This document shows, in pieces, positions 31,110 through 40,651 of a stretch of 64,000 nucleotides of DNA (position 1 is its first letter; each line of letters starts with the position of its first letter). The stretch comes from Rhizobium leguminosarum. Lineage in GTDB: Bacteria; Pseudomonadota; Alphaproteobacteria; Rhizobiales; Rhizobiaceae. The DNA is taken from the NCBI RefSeq assembly GCF_001652265.1, contig NZ_LWBS01000044.1, positions 1 through 64,000 on the forward strand, written 5' to 3'. The notes beneath the pieces are model-generated. The model was not told the origin of the DNA and ran no database searches. It saw only the letters and a list, made by a program, of their open reading frames with translations. The position numbers and the translations under genes are program-made.

Positions 31110-31937
31110 TCACCTTTCCTGCATCGCTTCCGATCCGATCTCGGCCAGCGGCGAGTAGAGATATTCAAGGATCCGCCGGCTACCGGTCTTGACCTCGACG
31201 GTGACGGACATGCCCGGTGAAAGCGCAACGCGCGTACCATCGATGTCGATGCCTGCCACATTGGGCTTGATGGTAACCGGGAAGACCAGGTTCTGGACGC
31301 GTTGCGCATTGCCGATCGGGATCACGCTCTGCAGCTCCTTTGCCGGCTGGCCTTCCAGCTGCTGCGCATCCGGTTCCGGAATGGCGTCGGTCGCAACGCG
31401 GGTAACCTTGCCGTTGAGAATGCCATAGCGGGTGAAGGGAAAGGCCTCGATCTTGATGACGGCAGGCTGTCCCGGCGAGACGAAGCCGATGTCGCGGTTC
31501 GGCAGATAGGCCTCGATCTCAAGAGAGGCGTCGTCCGGGACGATCCGCATCAGTTCGGCGCCCCCGGTTACCACCTGGCCGACCGTGGTGATGTCGGAGG
31601 TCTGGACGATGCCTTTGATCGGGCTTTTGATCGTCATCGACTCCAGCCGCTTGGCCGCCTTGACCAGCTGCTGTTCCTTCTCGTCGATCTCCCGTGATGC
31701 TGCCGCTTGTTTTTGGGCATTGTCGGCGACGAAGGTCTTGATGGCTTTCAGACCTTCGCTCGCTGCCGTAACGATCGCGGTTTCCGCCTCGGCCCGCTGA
31801 CCGTTCTGCTCGGCAAGCGTTGCCTCTTCCTTCTGCCTGATCTCGACGGCATCGATGACCCCGGATCTCGATCCGGCGCTGAGATCGACGAGGTTGGAGC
31901 GCATGGCGACGCGATCTGCAAGCGTTGCCACCAACAC
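31110..31937 (-). pseudogene. HlyD-family type I secretion adaptor, N-terminally truncated
   Basis: 275 codons of an HlyD/PrtE-type membrane-fusion protein. Coiled-coil (EEATLAEQNGQRAEAETAIV...EKEQQLVKAAKRLESM), the lipoyl-like TIKSPIKGIVQTSDITTVGQ and VTGGAELMRIVPDDASLEIE, and the C-terminal VALSPGMSVTVEVKTGSRRILEYLYSPL are present. The family is usually about 430-480 aa. The N-terminal cytoplasmic tail, membrane helix and half of the coiled coil are missing, and a stop codon lies just upstream of the GTG at 31937. No ABC partner is nearby. Non-functional or badly impaired. Confidence 0.75.
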
Positions 31938-32252
31938 TCTTGTTCAGGCAGTACTACCGAAGAACCCACTGAAAGCACAATTTTCGCGAGAGCACCCACC
32001 TGAAAATGAAAGATAATACTATTTACGAAACCAACCCATGGCTTTGAGTTCTCAAATTAAAATTTGTTTCCAGTATTTCATCCTTAGTTTTTCATTAAAA
32101 AGGCGATGAAAAGACACAATTTTGCATTGAAAACTTAGTCGTGGATTGGCATAGATCCCCAGGAGGTTGTCGTCCGTTGAAGCTGCAAGAACAGTTCTAC
32201 TGAGGATTTCTCATTTTCATAGAATGCAACGCATCTTTTTGGAAAGTCTAAT
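31938..32252. promoter_or_regulatory. AT-rich upstream region of the RTX gene
   Basis: Clearly less GC than its surroundings from about 32000 to 32130 (many A/T runs), as in a promoter region or an old junction. GGAAAG lies eight bases before the ATG at 32253. No defined operator seen. Confidence 0.4.
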
Positions 32253-33980
32253 ATGGCCTTGAATATTCTGGACACGAACGGCGCAACGATCACCAAGACC
32301 GGCGTTGAATTCGAAGCTTACGACGTCATCCGCTCGTCCGAAGCCAATCCTTCCGCGCCCGTCACTCTGGTCGTCTCCGATTCCAGCCTGGCAGATCTGG
32401 CCGACGAACTGGGCTCGGTTTCCGCGAATGTGACCGGCTCGAGCGGCGACAACACGATCACGACGGGCGCAGGCAACGACAACATCAATGGTGGTGATGG
32501 CGCAGACACGCTGAACGGCGGCGCCGGAAGCGATCTGATCCAGGGCGGAGTTGGTAATGACACGCTGAATGGCGGGGACGGCAATGACATGCTTTGGGGC
32601 GACGTCGGAAATGACGTCATCAGAGGCGGCACGGGCAACGATACGATCTCCGATGATGACCGCTTCAGCTTTACCCCTGCGGTCTTTAACATCGATGCGG
32701 GCGACGGCGACGATGCCATAACCGTGGAGACATTCGCTTCACTGAATTCCGGAACGATCGATGGCGGTGCCGGGATCGATACGCTGCAAGCCCCGTCACT
32801 CCGGGGCCTGACGATCAAGAACATCGAAATCCTTGAAACGATGGGCTCTTGGGTTGCCGGTTCAAGCGCGCAGTTCGAAAGCTTTGATAAGATCGTCTGG
32901 TCGACCGATCCGTTCCCCAATTTTAACCCCTCATTGGCAGTGACGGACAATGCCCACCTCGATCTTTCCGACGAGTTGGGAGATCGCGGATCTTTCATCC
33001 ACGGCTATGCCTCCGGCATTGACGTCAAGACCGGCGATGGCGGCGACGAGTTTTTTGGCACCGACGGCAACGACATTTTCGACGGCAATGGCGGCAACGA
33101 CATCATCAATGGCGAGGCCGGCAACGACAAATTGACCGGGGGCGCAGGCAACGACACCGTCAATGGCGGCGACGGCATCGATACCGTGATCTTCTCTGGC
33201 AATTTCGTCGATTATTCCTTCGCATTGAACAATGGCGATCACGTTTTGACGAGCGCCGCGGAAGGGACGGATACGCTGACAGACGTCGAATTCGCACGCT
33301 TTGCCGATGGCGTCTACGATTTCGCCACGGAAAAGTTCAAGCTCGACGGCAGCAACAGCGCGCCAACCAATATCCAACTCTCGAAAACAGCGATCTCAGA
33401 AGATACGCCGATCTGGACCACGGTCGGTCTGCTCAGTGCGCGCGACGCCGATGGCGATGCGCTCGCCTATACGCTGCTCGACGGTGCGAACGATCACTTC
33501 CGGATAAAGGGCAACCGCATCGTCACCTCGAAGGCATTGGACTACGAAACCGGCAAGTCGCACACGATCAAAGTCGCTGTCTCCGACGGCAAGGTAACGG
33601 TCGAAAAGGACATCACGATCAACGTCCTCGACGTCAACGAAGCCCCTGCCAACCAAGCGCCGATCAAGCTCGCCTTCTCGCGCACGTCAGTCAGCGAAAA
33701 CGTTGTGATCGGCACTTCGGTCGGCCTTCTCTCGGCGGTCGATCCGGAGGGCGGCGCGGTGAAGTGGCGGCTGACGGATGATGCCGACGGCATCTTCAAG
33801 CTCGTCGGCAACAAGATCCAGACAAAGTCGGCGATCGACTACGAAAGCACCCACAGCCTGACTTTCACCGCCGAAGCCTATGACACTGCCGGAAACGCCA
33901 CGAGCCATGATTTCACGGTCGCCGTGAAGGACGTCTTCGAGCCGTCGTTTTCGAGCTTGTCGCATGAGGCGTTGGTCTAA
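32253..33980 (+). CDS. RTX (hemolysin-type calcium-binding) protein with cadherin-like domains
   Basis: A 575-aa secreted protein without a signal peptide. RTX nonapeptides (GGxGxDxLxGG type) occur at about residues 64-135 (GAGNDNINGGDGADTLNGG and following) and again at about 268-312 (GNDIFDGNGGNDIINGE). Two cadherin-like repeats follow, at about 370-465 (ISEDTPIWTTVGLLSARDAD) and 475-570 (VSENVVIGTSVGLLSAVDPE), each ending in IDYE/LDYE then a V.V.D strand. Such proteins fold on calcium and leave by type I secretion; in rhizobia they act in adhesion and biofilm. The neighbouring HlyD gene is truncated, so export would need a distant transporter. Confidence 0.85.
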   Translation: MALNILDTNGATITKTGVEFEAYDVIRSSEANPSAPVTLVVSDSSLADLADELGSVSANVTGSSGDNTITTGAGNDNINGGDGADTLNGGAGSDLIQGGVGNDTLNGGDGNDMLWGDVGNDVIRGGTGNDTISDDDRFSFTPAVFNIDAGDGDDAITVETFASLNSGTIDGGAGIDTLQAPSLRGLTIKNIEILETMGSWVAGSSAQFESFDKIVWSTDPFPNFNPSLAVTDNAHLDLSDELGDRGSFIHGYASGIDVKTGDGGDEFFGTDGNDIFDGNGGNDIINGEAGNDKLTGGAGNDTVNGGDGIDTVIFSGNFVDYSFALNNGDHVLTSAAEGTDTLTDVEFARFADGVYDFATEKFKLDGSNSAPTNIQLSKTAISEDTPIWTTVGLLSARDADGDALAYTLLDGANDHFRIKGNRIVTSKALDYETGKSHTIKVAVSDGKVTVEKDITINVLDVNEAPANQAPIKLAFSRTSVSENVVIGTSVGLLSAVDPEGGAVKWRLTDDADGIFKLVGNKIQTKSAIDYESTHSLTFTAEAYDTAGNATSHDFTVAVKDVFEPSFSSLSHEALV

Positions 33981-34039
33981 CTGCGACTGGATTGCCGTCA
34001 GGCGCGGAGATGCGTTGTGATCGGCTCAAATACAAAGGT

Positions 34040-34064
34040 GGGGCTTGCGGTCAATGCAAGCCCC
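34040..34064. terminator. Stem-loop after the RTX gene
   Basis: GGGGCTTGC, seven bases, GCAAGCCCC: perfect 9-bp arms, 60 bp after the RTX stop. No T-run directly follows, so termination is likely but not certain. Confidence 0.5.
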
Positions 34065-34129
34065 AATGAAAGTGTTTAGGGTTGTGATCGTCTGTGGATG
34101 CGTTGCGGAGGGATAGGTCCGCCACCTCT

Positions 34130-34265
34130 CCTCCCTCATTCCTGTTCTTGTCACAGGAATCCAGCCACAGCGCGTCCGCGCCATGAATGACTCTGCGGCA
34201 AGAAAGAAACTCCCTGCGCTAGGGGACCTGGGCGCACTGTATTCCTGTGACAAGCACAGGAATTG
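34130..34265. repeat. RIME-type mosaic palindromic element
   Basis: 34138-34160 and 34241-34263 are inverted copies of one 23-bp unit, itself a hairpin (ATTCCTGTG, ACAAG, CACAGGAAT), with one mismatch between copies. Between them are CCAGCCACAGCGCGTC and a CTCTGCGGCA segment typical of Rhizobium intergenic mosaic elements (RIME). These are non-coding repeats dispersed in Rhizobium and related genomes; they support the taxonomic call. Confidence 0.75.
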
Positions 34266-34324
34266 TCTTTCAAATCTATGCTTAATGTTTGGGAAGCTGG
34301 GATCGAACCGCGGGATGGCCATCC

Positions 34325-35557
34325 CTAGCCTTGGTCCAGGAAAAGCCGTGGCCGCGGGCGAAGGAAGCTCCGGCGACCATTTTTCCACCCGGCGCTCGCC
34401 GGCGCGATTGTCGCGACGGCATCGGCAGCCGAGGGAGCGTCCAACAGGACGATATCTGCCGCGCTGCCGATCGCAATGCCGTAAGCCTTTCTTCCCAGGA
34501 GGGTGGCAGCCTGTGTCGTGATCATGGCGAAGACGCCGTCGAGGCCATCGGGAGTGCCGATCTGGGCGATGTTGGCGTAAAGATTGGCCATGCGCATCAG
34601 GTTGACGTCGCCGAACGGCGTGAACGGATTCAGGACATTGTTGGTGGAGATGGTCGCGACGACGCCGAGCGCTGCCAACCGGTGAGCGGGTGTCACGCCG
34701 CGCGGGACGAGATGGGTCGAATCACGGCCGGTCAGGAATAGATCGGTAGCCGGTAGGACGGTCAACGCGATGCCTGCCTCGGCAAGACGGCGGCCGATCG
34801 GCTCCAGCTCTTCCGGCGGCAAAGCAGAGAGCTTGGTGACATGGCCAACCGAGACGCGCCCCTGGTAGCGGCGAGCGAGGGTCTCGGCTACGACGACAGG
34901 GAGATTGGAGCCTGCGGGGTCGAGGTCGAAATCGAGGTGGAAATCGACGGCAACGTCGTGGCGCATGGCAAGTGCGAAGATGCGGCGGATGTGTTCGGCC
35001 GGCTCCGGATCGGTGTAGGGGCAGCCGCCCACCAGATCGGCACCCATTTTCATCGCCTGTTCCAGCATCTCCTCAGTGCCGGGGTCGTTCGTCAGGCCCT
35101 CCTGGGCAAAGGCGCAGATTTCGATGTCGATGAGGCTGGTATAGTCAGCCTTCAATTTTCTGATCGCCTCAAAGGAGCGGAAGCCGGCGCGCGGGTCGAT
35201 CTCAACGAAGGTGCGCAGGTGGGTTGTGCCGTTGACGACCGCCTTTTCGATGACCGCGGCAGCGCGGGCATAGACATCTTCTTCGGTGAAGGCCGCCTTG
35301 GCCCTCGAGGTCTCGCTGACGGCCTCCGCGAGTGTCCCGGTGCAGAGATTGCAGCGGCTGATGATGCCGGCCTTGTCGAGGTGGATATGGGTCTCGATCA
35401 GGCCGGCGCAGGCGAATTTCCCCCCGGCATCATGGTGCGGCGCATCGCAGACGAAACCAGGTGCGATTGCCGCGACGCGGCCTGCCTCGAATGCGATGTC
35501 GGTCGGTTCGGTCAAGCCGGCCATACGGACATTCCGGACGACGAAATCGATCGCCAT
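34325..35557 (-). CDS. Amidohydrolase, cytosine deaminase-like
   Basis: A 410-aa metal-dependent TIM-barrel hydrolase. The metal-binding HxH is at His57 and His59 (AGLIETHIHLDKAGI). Further blocks are THLRTFVEIDPRAGF, DLVGGCPYTDPEPAEHI, VDFHLDFDLDP, VSVGHVTKL and VVATISTNNVLNPF. The pattern fits the CodA-like branch, which deaminates cytosine or hydrolyses related ring or exocyclic C-N bonds. The last about 20 residues (RPRPRLFLDQG) are unlike the family and may result from the nearby repeat. It is the last gene of a five-gene minus-strand unit, nine bases after the 8-oxoguanine-deaminase-like gene. Confidence 0.8.
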   Translation of the reverse strand: MAIDFVVRNVRMAGLTEPTDIAFEAGRVAAIAPGFVCDAPHHDAGGKFACAGLIETHIHLDKAGIISRCNLCTGTLAEAVSETSRAKAAFTEEDVYARAAAVIEKAVVNGTTHLRTFVEIDPRAGFRSFEAIRKLKADYTSLIDIEICAFAQEGLTNDPGTEEMLEQAMKMGADLVGGCPYTDPEPAEHIRRIFALAMRHDVAVDFHLDFDLDPAGSNLPVVVAETLARRYQGRVSVGHVTKLSALPPEELEPIGRRLAEAGIALTVLPATDLFLTGRDSTHLVPRGVTPAHRLAALGVVATISTNNVLNPFTPFGDVNLMRMANLYANIAQIGTPDGLDGVFAMITTQAATLLGRKAYGIAIGSAADIVLLDAPSAADAVATIAPASAGWKNGRRSFLRPRPRLFLDQG

Positions 35558-35566
35558 GGGGCCTCC

Positions 35567-36916
35567 TCAGACCGACAGAAGGAAATTGCGGGCGACGCGG
35601 TTGTGATCGGCGATCAGCGCCTCGATATCGACACCCTCCGGCATGCTGTCAGTGACGCGCCATTCGCCTGCGATCATGACGCGATCAGCCGTGGTGGCGC
35701 CGCAGAGCACCAGGGCTGCCAGCGGATCGCCGGCACCGGAGAAACGCAATTCGTCGAGCTTGTAGAAGGCCAGGTCCGCCTGGCGGCCCGGCGCGATGAT
35801 CCCGATGTCGTCGCGACCGAGCAGCCTTGCCGAGCCAGCGGTTCCCCAACGCAGCGCGTCGAGATGGGTAACGGCTTCGGCGCCATAGGTCAGGCGGTTC
35901 AGCATCAAGGCATGGCGCACGCTTTCCATCAGGTTGGAATTGTCATTGGAAGCCGAGCCGTCGACGCCAAGGCCGACTGGCACTCCTGCGGCTTCCAGCT
36001 CGCAGGTGCGGCACATGCCTGATGCAAGCACCATGTTGGATGTCGGGCAATGGCAGATGCCGACGCCGTGCCGGCCGAGTTCGACGATCTCGGCATCGTC
36101 GAAATGAATGCCGTGAGCGAGCCAAGTGCGGGCACTCAGCCAGTTGCAGCGGTCGAGATATTCCACCGGCGTGCAGGCGAATTTGCTGCGGCAGAATTCT
36201 GCTTCCGCCCTGGTCTCGACCAGATGGGTATGAAGACGGCAATCGTAGCGTTCCGCCAGTGCCGCCGTTTCGCGCATCAGCTCCAGCGTGACGTCGAACG
36301 GAGCACATGGGGCGAGCGCAACCTGCGTCATCGCCCCTTCGGAGCGGTCGTGATAATGCCGGAGCACACGCTCGCTGTCGGCGAGGATCACGTCATCGTC
36401 CTGCACGACATTGGCGGGCGAAATCACGCCTTGCTGGTCCTTGATATTGAGACTGCCCCGCGTCAGCGTGATGCGCATGCCAAGGCGAGCCGCCTCCTCG
36501 GCTTCGACATCCATCGCGTCTTCGAGACCGGCGGCATAGAGATAGTGGTGGTCGGAGGTGGTGGTGCAGCCGGAGAGGAGGAGCTCGGTCAGCGCGAGAC
36601 GGACGGCAAGACGGAAGGCTTCGGGCGTCATGTGTCTTGCCCAGATCGGATAGAGCGCGCGGATCCACGGCCAGAGCGACTTGTTGATCGCGGCCGGATG
36701 GGCGCGCGTCAGCGTCTGGAACATATGGTGATGGGTGTTGACGAGACCGGGAATGACGACATGCCGGCCGGCGTCGAAGTGTGCATCGACGGGGGTCGCA
36801 GGCTGCCGTCCAGCCGCGACCAGCTCGACGATGCGGCCATTCTCGATGACGATGCCTCCTTCGGCGCCTTCTGCCATGATGGCGAGCGGCGATTGGATCC
36901 AAAGTCGGCCCTTCAT
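35567..36916 (-). CDS. 8-oxoguanine deaminase-like amidohydrolase
   Basis: A 449-aa amidohydrolase. The first metal site is VIPGLVNTHHHMFQTLTRA (His62-64), the NTHHH-Q-LTR form of 8-oxoguanine deaminases and hydroxyatrazine ethylaminohydrolases. Others: THLVETRAEAEF, TWLAHGIHF, GICHCPTSNMVLASG and GLGVDGSASNDNSNL (metal Asp). Predicted to deaminate an oxidised or substituted purine or triazine ring. The start was set at 36916, with GGAG upstream (ATG of MKGRLW); the long upstream frame runs antisense through the next gene. It lies between two other amidohydrolase genes. Confidence 0.85.
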   Translation of the reverse strand: MKGRLWIQSPLAIMAEGAEGGIVIENGRIVELVAAGRQPATPVDAHFDAGRHVVIPGLVNTHHHMFQTLTRAHPAAINKSLWPWIRALYPIWARHMTPEAFRLAVRLALTELLLSGCTTTSDHHYLYAAGLEDAMDVEAEEAARLGMRITLTRGSLNIKDQQGVISPANVVQDDDVILADSERVLRHYHDRSEGAMTQVALAPCAPFDVTLELMRETAALAERYDCRLHTHLVETRAEAEFCRSKFACTPVEYLDRCNWLSARTWLAHGIHFDDAEIVELGRHGVGICHCPTSNMVLASGMCRTCELEAAGVPVGLGVDGSASNDNSNLMESVRHALMLNRLTYGAEAVTHLDALRWGTAGSARLLGRDDIGIIAPGRQADLAFYKLDELRFSGAGDPLAALVLCGATTADRVMIAGEWRVTDSMPEGVDIEALIADHNRVARNFLLSV

Positions 36917-36953
36917 CTGCGGTGCTCCCATGCGCCATACATTGATGGAAAAA

Positions 36954-38165
36954 TCAGACGACCAGCCGCCCCCCGCGGGCGATAATAGTGCCGCCGCGAA
37001 AGACGATGCGATCGAGGGGACGGGCAGCGACGGCTTCTGCCAGCGACGCGGCGGGCAGGATGACAAAATCGGCACGCGAGCCGGCCTGAAGCGGCTCGAC
37101 CGGACGGCCGAGGATTTCGGCCGGCGCTTGAGTGGCCAGGCGGAAAGCCGCCGCCAGATCCTCATCCGAACGGAAATCCTGGCGATCGCAGAGGATCCCG
37201 ACACGCTCCAGCATGTCGCCATTGCCGAACGGCGACCAGGCGTCGCGGATATTGTCGTTGGCGCAGAAGAGCCGGACGCCGGCTGCGGCAAGCCGCTTGA
37301 CCGGTGGCATCGGCACGGCTCCTGGCGCGCTGGTCATGATCGCCACGCCCGATCTGGCGAGTGCGGCGGCAGTGCGGCCGAATTCGGCATCGTCCAACTC
37401 GCCGAGGCAGAAAGCGTGGCTGACGACCACCTTACCTTCGAGGCCGAGTGCTGCCGTGCGATCGGCGATCTGGCGAAGTTCGAAGGCGCCGAGTGCACCG
37501 CCGTCATGCAGGTGAATATCGAGCCCAACGCCGTATTTGGCTGCGACTGAAAAGATCGCATCGAGATGGCCGGTCACGTCGTTGTCGATGCCGGCGGGAT
37601 CGAGGCCGCCGACGAGATCGGCGCCGGCGGCGATGGCCGCATCGAGCAGCCCGGCCGTGCCGGGATTGCGCAGCACGCCGGATTGCGGGAAGGCAACGGT
37701 CTGGATATCGACGAGGTGGCCATGGCTCTGCTTCAGCGAGAGCACGGCCTCGAGGCCTTTCAGGCCGACTTCGGTATCGATGTCGACATGGCTGCGAACG
37801 GAGAGAGTACCGTAGGCTGCAAGCTTCTCCAGCAGGGCGCCGCCGCGGGCTTCGACCGACAGGGCCACCGTGCGCCGCAGGGATTTTTCTGCCTCGATGC
37901 GCCTGGCGACCGTGTCGCCCGGAATATGCGGGATGAACGGCAGGCCGATCAACGTCTTGTCGAGATGAATATGGCCATCGACGAAGGGAAGGCAGAGCAG
38001 GCCGCCGGCAGCATCGAAACGCGGCACTGCGAGGTCGATGCCGGCGGCCGCATGTAGGCCGATCGCGGCGATCCGGTCATTGTTCAGGACGAGCGAGACG
38101 ATCTCGCCGGCTTCGGTCCTGGCGTTTTCGACTGCGAGGCTCGGCGTCATCAATTCTTCCATCAT
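36954..38165 (-). CDS. Amidohydrolase, cytosine deaminase-like (second copy)
   Basis: A 403-aa amidohydrolase of the same CodA-like branch as the gene at 34325, but clearly diverged. HxH is at His65/His67 (LPFVDGHIHLDKTL). Further: VRSHVDIDTEVGLKGLEAVL, DLVGGLDPAGIDNDV, GLDIHLHDGGALG, VVSHAFCLGELDD and LFCANDNIRDAWSPFG (metal Asp in NDN). The substrate is unknown; paralogues in one operon suggest successive steps or related compounds. It lies 37 bp upstream of the 8-oxoguanine-deaminase-like gene. Confidence 0.8.
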   Translation of the reverse strand: MMEELMTPSLAVENARTEAGEIVSLVLNNDRIAAIGLHAAAGIDLAVPRFDAAGGLLCLPFVDGHIHLDKTLIGLPFIPHIPGDTVARRIEAEKSLRRTVALSVEARGGALLEKLAAYGTLSVRSHVDIDTEVGLKGLEAVLSLKQSHGHLVDIQTVAFPQSGVLRNPGTAGLLDAAIAAGADLVGGLDPAGIDNDVTGHLDAIFSVAAKYGVGLDIHLHDGGALGAFELRQIADRTAALGLEGKVVVSHAFCLGELDDAEFGRTAAALARSGVAIMTSAPGAVPMPPVKRLAAAGVRLFCANDNIRDAWSPFGNGDMLERVGILCDRQDFRSDEDLAAAFRLATQAPAEILGRPVEPLQAGSRADFVILPAASLAEAVAARPLDRIVFRGGTIIARGGRLVV

Positions 38166-38168
38166 CCG

Positions 38169-39206
38169 CTATGCAATCAGCCCGACCCGGCGCGCCGCGA
38201 CGACGCGATAGAGTGGATCCTTCCACACCTCTTCCTCCTGCAGGGCGGAAAAAACCAAGCTGACATCGTGTTCGTCGTCGGAGGATACCGCGGCGCGTTT
38301 GATCTCCGCCCAGGCGGGCGCCTGTCGGCTGCGCATTTCTTCCAGCGCCTCGGCGGTGGGGAGTGCTGGAAAACCGATCTTCGGCACCAGCGAGGCGATC
38401 ACCTGCCAGAAGGCGCGGTAGAAAGGCTCGGCATTTTCGAGGTGCGGAGAGACGAGGCGCAGCCAGTGCATGCCGGTGACGGAATGGAGTGCGGTGAAAT
38501 CCATGGTTCCGGCAAAGAGGGCAAGCGAGGTCGCGGCCATACGGCGCGGCGTATCGGCATTGAAGGCAAGGCGGTCGATAACGGGGCGGAAGCCCGGAAG
38601 TGCGGCGACGGCGCGGATATTATGCCAGAGCAGATCGGTTTCCGGCTCATAATCGCGGATGCCTTCGATATTGCCGACATCGGCAAGCACGCTCCCCGGA
38701 TCATCCGTATCGGGCGCGGCACCGGTGGCGGATGGCAGCGGCAGATAGCAGGCCGCCCAATAGCCGAGCGCAGTGCCAACCTCCTGGTCATCCTTCTTGA
38801 GCACACCATAGGCAAGGCGCATCAGCGGATGCGTGGCGCTGCCTGCAAGGCCATTCACCATGGCGGGCAAATAGGTGCGGATGACCGCATCGATGCCGAG
38901 CCGGCGGGTTTCGGCGATGAAGAAGGCGCGGTAATCCGCCTCGCGCGTACGATCGCCAAGCGCCTCGGCCCAGTCCGCCCTGATAATCGGGGCAACCGGC
39001 GGCGGCATCAGCGGAAGTGCATGGCTCTCGCGATACTGCTCGTACCATTGTTCCAGCCGCTCCGCCGAGGCGCCGAGGCGATCGAGCGCGATCAGCACCA
39101 TCGGAACGTGGTTGGCCAACAGATAGGGAAATTCGACGCTATCCTCGCGTGCCCGCAAAAGGACGGCCTCCAATCCCGATAATTGAACGGCGGCAGCCTG
39201 TCTCAT
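38169..39206 (-). CDS. Questin oxidase-like (DUF4243) protein
   Basis: A 345-aa protein of the DUF4243 family, named after fungal questin oxidase, a Baeyer-Villiger-type ring-cleaving enzyme. Visible marks: FPYLLANHVPMVLIALDRLGASAERLEQWY near the N-terminus, LAYGVLKKDDQEVGTALGYWAACYL near 130, and FTALHSVTGMHWLRLVSP near 245; the His residues may be metal or cofactor ligands. Bacterial members are uncharacterised. Its start overlaps the flavoprotein stop by 4 bp, and the next gene starts three bases after its stop, so it is firmly in the operon. Confidence 0.75.
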   Translation of the reverse strand: MRQAAAVQLSGLEAVLLRAREDSVEFPYLLANHVPMVLIALDRLGASAERLEQWYEQYRESHALPLMPPPVAPIIRADWAEALGDRTREADYRAFFIAETRRLGIDAVIRTYLPAMVNGLAGSATHPLMRLAYGVLKKDDQEVGTALGYWAACYLPLPSATGAAPDTDDPGSVLADVGNIEGIRDYEPETDLLWHNIRAVAALPGFRPVIDRLAFNADTPRRMAATSLALFAGTMDFTALHSVTGMHWLRLVSPHLENAEPFYRAFWQVIASLVPKIGFPALPTAEALEEMRSRQAPAWAEIKRAAVSSDDEHDVSLVFSALQEEEVWKDPLYRVVAARRVGLIA

Positions 39207-40651
39207 GCCAAAACCTCCCTTGATGTCGTGACGTCCTCGTCTATGCCAGGATCGAAATGCGGTTCGTCATAGGCGGCCAATGCTTGAAGATACCGGTTGG
39301 AGTCCTCGATGAACAGCGCTTTCACCAAGGCGCTGACGATGCGCGGCACGCCGTATTTGAGACCGGTGACGCCATTGCTGACCGGGCCGAGGCTCGCCAG
39401 CGCGCCGGCATTGAACATATGGATGCGCGAGACCCAGCCGGCTTCGGCATGCCTGGGCGTGAGTTCGAAACCGGGCCCGAGATAGGGATAGTCGGCAAGC
39501 ATGGCGTTCTCCTCCCCCTGCGGCGGCTCGAAACGGTCTTTCCAAAACGCTGCGGCGTCGACGAGGCCGGCAAGCTCGGGCCTGAGCGCGAAATTAATCT
39601 CGTAACCGGTGCCGAGCAGGAGATGATCGGCATAGTGGCTACCATTTGCGGTCGTCAGCCTGATCCTGCCGCCGTCCATCGAGAGTTCGCGGACGCCACA
39701 GCCGAGCTGCATGGTGAAACCGGGGTGGCGGCAGGCCCGGTCATATTGCTCCTGGGTCGGCGGCACCTTGAAATTGAAGTAGAGATGGGCGAACCGCCAG
39801 CGCTCCAGATCCGACAAGTCGGCGAAATGGCCGAGAAAGCCGGGGAAATTTGTCCAGGCGAGAACCTCGGTACGCGGCATATCGGTGCTCCGCGCAAACA
39901 TCGTTACCTCTCGGGCGCCGGTTTCGAGCGCCGCCACCGCCCAGTCGAAGCTCGACGTGCCGCCGCCAAGGATCGCGACATCCCTGCCCTTGAGGAAATC
40001 GATCGCTATCGGCTCGTTGCTGTGCGTCCAGGCGGATTTCGGCAGCGCCTTGACCATAGCCGGTATGCGCGGGCCGCCGCAGCCGTCGATGCCGGTCGCC
40101 ATCACCAGTTGGCGGCAGGTGACCGTGCGGCTGGTGCCGTCAGCCTTTGACAGCGTGACAGCAAGTCCGCCTTCCGCCTGATTGATCGAGGAAAGCGTCG
40201 TGTCGTTTTCGACGTCGATGCCGACGGTCCTTCGAAACCAGACGAGATAGGCCATCCAGTCTTGGCGGCTGATCTTGTCGAGCGCTTCCCAGGCGTCAGC
40301 GCCATTAAGCGCCTCGTACCAGGAACGCAGCGTCAGGCTCGGGATGCCGAGATCCGGGCCTGAGAGATATTTCGGCGAACGCAATGTCTGCATGCGGGCG
40401 CAGGTGATCCAGGGGCCTTCGCGGCCTTCCTCGCTCTGATCGATCACATGAACGGACCTGATGCCGCGCCGCTTCAGGGCAAAGGCGATCGACAGGCCGG
40501 AGAGGCCGGCACCGCAGATCATGACGGAATGGAGATCGCGGTTGTCATCGCCAAGCGTCGGCCAGTCGGCGCAGAGGGCTTCTATGCGCGCCATTTCATC
40601 ATGGGCGCGGCGCTCCAGCTCTCTCAGGCGCTCATCGGGCGTAGTCGTCAT
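39203..40651 (-). CDS. Flavin-dependent monooxygenase-like FAD/NAD(P)-binding protein
   Basis: A 482-aa two-dinucleotide-binding flavoprotein. The FAD motif VMICGAGLSGLSIAFALKRRG is at 43-63, and the second nucleotide motif DVAILGGGTSSFDWAVAAL near 240. HADHLLLGTGYEINF-like (YADHLLLGTGYEIN) closes the FAD domain. It resembles N-hydroxylating and Baeyer-Villiger-type monooxygenases; the substrate is unknown. The start was chosen at MTTTPDERL (40651), since the longer frame has no protein-like N-terminus. First gene of the amidohydrolase operon, divergent from the ABC transporter. Confidence 0.8.
   Translation of the reverse strand: MTTTPDERLRELERRAHDEMARIEALCADWPTLGDDNRDLHSVMICGAGLSGLSIAFALKRRGIRSVHVIDQSEEGREGPWITCARMQTLRSPKYLSGPDLGIPSLTLRSWYEALNGADAWEALDKISRQDWMAYLVWFRRTVGIDVENDTTLSSINQAEGGLAVTLSKADGTSRTVTCRQLVMATGIDGCGGPRIPAMVKALPKSAWTHSNEPIAIDFLKGRDVAILGGGTSSFDWAVAALETGAREVTMFARSTDMPRTEVLAWTNFPGFLGHFADLSDLERWRFAHLYFNFKVPPTQEQYDRACRHPGFTMQLGCGVRELSMDGGRIRLTTANGSHYADHLLLGTGYEINFALRPELAGLVDAAAFWKDRFEPPQGEENAMLADYPYLGPGFELTPRHAEAGWVSRIHMFNAGALASLGPVSNGVTGLKYGVPRIVSALVKALFIEDSNRYLQALAAYDEPHFDPGIDEDVTTSREVLA

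Noticed and set aside
32400..33200. Tandem DNA repeat or CRISPR-like array
   Set aside because: The periodicity is the protein-coding RTX nonapeptide pattern (GGxGxD), not an array with spacers.
34285..34310. tRNA T-arm-like GGTTCGATCCC on the minus strand
   Set aside because: No acceptor, D or anticodon stems can be placed around it; it is only the sequence after the amidohydrolase gene.
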